Shown: piece after piece, positions 15,039 through 15,838 of the stretch
Numbering within the stretch: position 1 is the stretch's first letter
Layout: the number at the start of each line of letters is the position of its first letter
Program-made: the position numbers and the translations under genes
Source of the DNA: Pseudomonadota bacterium
Lineage (GTDB): Bacteria; Pseudomonadota; Alphaproteobacteria; Ferrovibrionales; Ferrovibrionaceae
Direction of reading: 5' to 3'
NCBI GenBank assembly: GCA_023434425.1
Contig: JAEYSS010000122.1
Location: 1-15,838 of the forward strand
DNA length: 15,838 nucleotides
The notes under the pieces: model-generated
What the model saw: only the letters and a program-made list of their open reading frames with translations
Database searches by the model: none
What the model was told of the DNA's origin: nothing

Positions 15039-15311
15039 TCAGGCGAGCAGATCCGCCGCCTCGGGATGCCGCTTCAGCCAGGCGGCGGCGTAACTGCACA
15101 GCGGCACCAGCTTCTCGTTATTCTGTCGCGCAAGGTCGACGATCCCCTGCATCAGCCGTCCCGACGCACCGGTGCCGCGCAGGCTGACGGGCGCTTCCAC
15201 ATGCAGGATCGCAACGGTATCTCCGGTGCGGCGATAGCGCGCGAACACGGTCTCGCCCTCGACGGGCAGTTCATACTGATTGCGGGCAGTGTTATCGATC
15301 ACGTCGCTCAT
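15039..15311 (-). CDS. Small GNAT-family N-acetyltransferase (YjdJ-like)
   Basis: The product has 90 residues. It matches the short GCN5-related acetyltransferase-like family (YjdJ type), with an N-terminal beta sheet (YELPVEGETVFARYRRTGD), the acetyl-CoA binding turn LRGTGASGRLMQG, and the family's closing segment KLVPLCSYAAAWLKRHPE. The substrate of this family is not established. I chose the ATG at 15311, which starts the conserved part; the same frame stays open to 15620 but the extra sequence is arginine-rich, lies opposite the transporter gene in another frame and is a shadow. There is only a weak ribosome site (AAGCGG). The DMT transporter gene ends 38 bp upstream on the same strand, so the two may form an operon. 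Confidence 0.87.
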   Translation of the reverse strand: MSDVIDNTARNQYELPVEGETVFARYRRTGDTVAILHVEAPVSLRGTGASGRLMQGIVDLARQNNEKLVPLCSYAAAWLKRHPEAADLLA

Positions 15312-15349
15312 CCGCTTAATCTGGTGAGCGCCGCAGCCCGGATCAAGCC

Positions 15350-15838
15350 CTACTTGCGGACAGCGAGGCCGAGCAGGATGCCGGCCAGCAGCACGATCAC
15401 GCCGAGGATTTCGGTGCGCGACGGCTTTTCGCGGAACACCAGATACGACATCAGGAAAGTGAAGATCATCTCGCTCATGCCCAGCATGCGCACATAGGCC
15501 GCTGTCATCAGCGCCATGGCGGTGAACCAGCCGGCCGAGCCTGCCGCCGAGGCAAAGCCGACCACGAGGCCGGGCCGCCAGGCGGCGATCACGCGGTTGA
15601 TCTCGCCGGGTTCGCGCCACAGCAGATAGACCAGCATCAGCGCGATCTGCAGCACAATGGCATGGACGAGTGTTGTTGCAGCGGCCAGCGGCAGGAAGTC
15701 TTCTCCGAGCGACAGCGAGGCGGCGCGGAATCCGATCGCCGAGACGGCGAAGAGCGCACCGGAGCCGATGCCGATCAGCGCGGATTTTTCCATCCAGCCG
15801 AACAGGAAAGATTTGAGTGCATTGTCGCTGCCTTTCAG
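15350..15838 (-). CDS. DMT-superfamily (EamA-type) transporter, C-terminal part
   Basis: The frame is open past the right edge of the window. The ATG at 15793 is probably internal, because the codons upstream continue as DNALKSFLFGWMEKSALIG, which fits a cytoplasmic loop before the second half of an EamA transporter. The visible 162 residues hold about five hydrophobic helices, including GIGSGALFAVSAIGFRAAS, an alanine-rich helix ending in LLWREPGE, FASAAGSAGWFTAMALM, MIFTFLMSYLVFREKPS and GVIVLLAGILLGLAV. The FREKPS...E.LGV pattern is typical of the end of EamA domains. Full proteins have about 290-300 residues and ten helices and export metabolites or amino acids; the substrate is unknown. 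The GNAT gene follows 38 bp downstream. Confidence 0.88.
   Translation of the reverse strand: MKGSDNALKSFLFGWMEKSALIGIGSGALFAVSAIGFRAASLSLGEDFLPLAAATTLVHAIVLQIALMLVYLLWREPGEINRVIAAWRPGLVVGFASAAGSAGWFTAMALMTAAYVRMLGMSEMIFTFLMSYLVFREKPSRTEILGVIVLLAGILLGLAVRK

Overview
The window is GC-rich DNA (roughly two thirds G+C by eye) that looks like ordinary chromosome of an alphaproteobacterium, most plausibly of a Rhodospirillales-like lineage. The pointers are a TRAP transporter, a single-domain PAS_5 protein, a divergent EF-G paralogue carrying a DCPGS motif, a transglutaminase/ATP-grasp/alpha-E cluster, and two kinds of intergenic palindromic repeat typical of this class. I do not assign a genus. 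I see no phage, insertion sequence, CRISPR array, rRNA or tRNA.

Layout, left to right. 1-237 is the end of a TRAP transporter large permease, followed closely by a cytoplasmic gamma-glutamyltransferase-like Ntn hydrolase (267-1856). 2000-8953 is a compact three-gene operon: a 1141-residue transglutaminase-like/DUF2126 putative amidoligase, an 863-residue circularly permuted ATP-grasp protein fused to an alpha-E domain, and a second, smaller transglutaminase-like protein. This gene set recurs in bacteria and is predicted to make, attach or cleave a peptide or isopeptide product. I know of no established substrate, and it is the best candidate here for an undescribed system.

8954-9345 has no protein gene. 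It holds a good sigma-54-type -24/-12 element followed about 100 bp later by a strong intrinsic terminator, which together frame a possible small RNA of about 125 nt. A glutathione S-transferase (9346-9957) and a PAS_5 protein (9975-10523) follow as a likely pair. Between the PAS gene and the convergent EF-G paralogue (10667-12730, minus) lies a 27-bp perfect inverted repeat whose arms are themselves palindromes.

Divergent from the EF-G paralogue is thioredoxin 2 (trxC, 12965-13411). After it comes an AzgA-type purine permease (13566-14855) with a strongly structured leader and its own terminator (14880-14912). A composite palindromic repeat (14918-15026) separates it from a minus-strand pair: a small YjdJ-type GNAT protein (15039-15311) and, upstream of it, the C-terminal half of a DMT/EamA transporter that runs off the right edge.

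Several neighbours could touch peptide and thiol chemistry (GGT-like hydrolase, transglutaminase/ATP-grasp operon, GST, thioredoxin 2), but nothing in the sequence proves that they form one pathway. They are separate transcription units except where noted.
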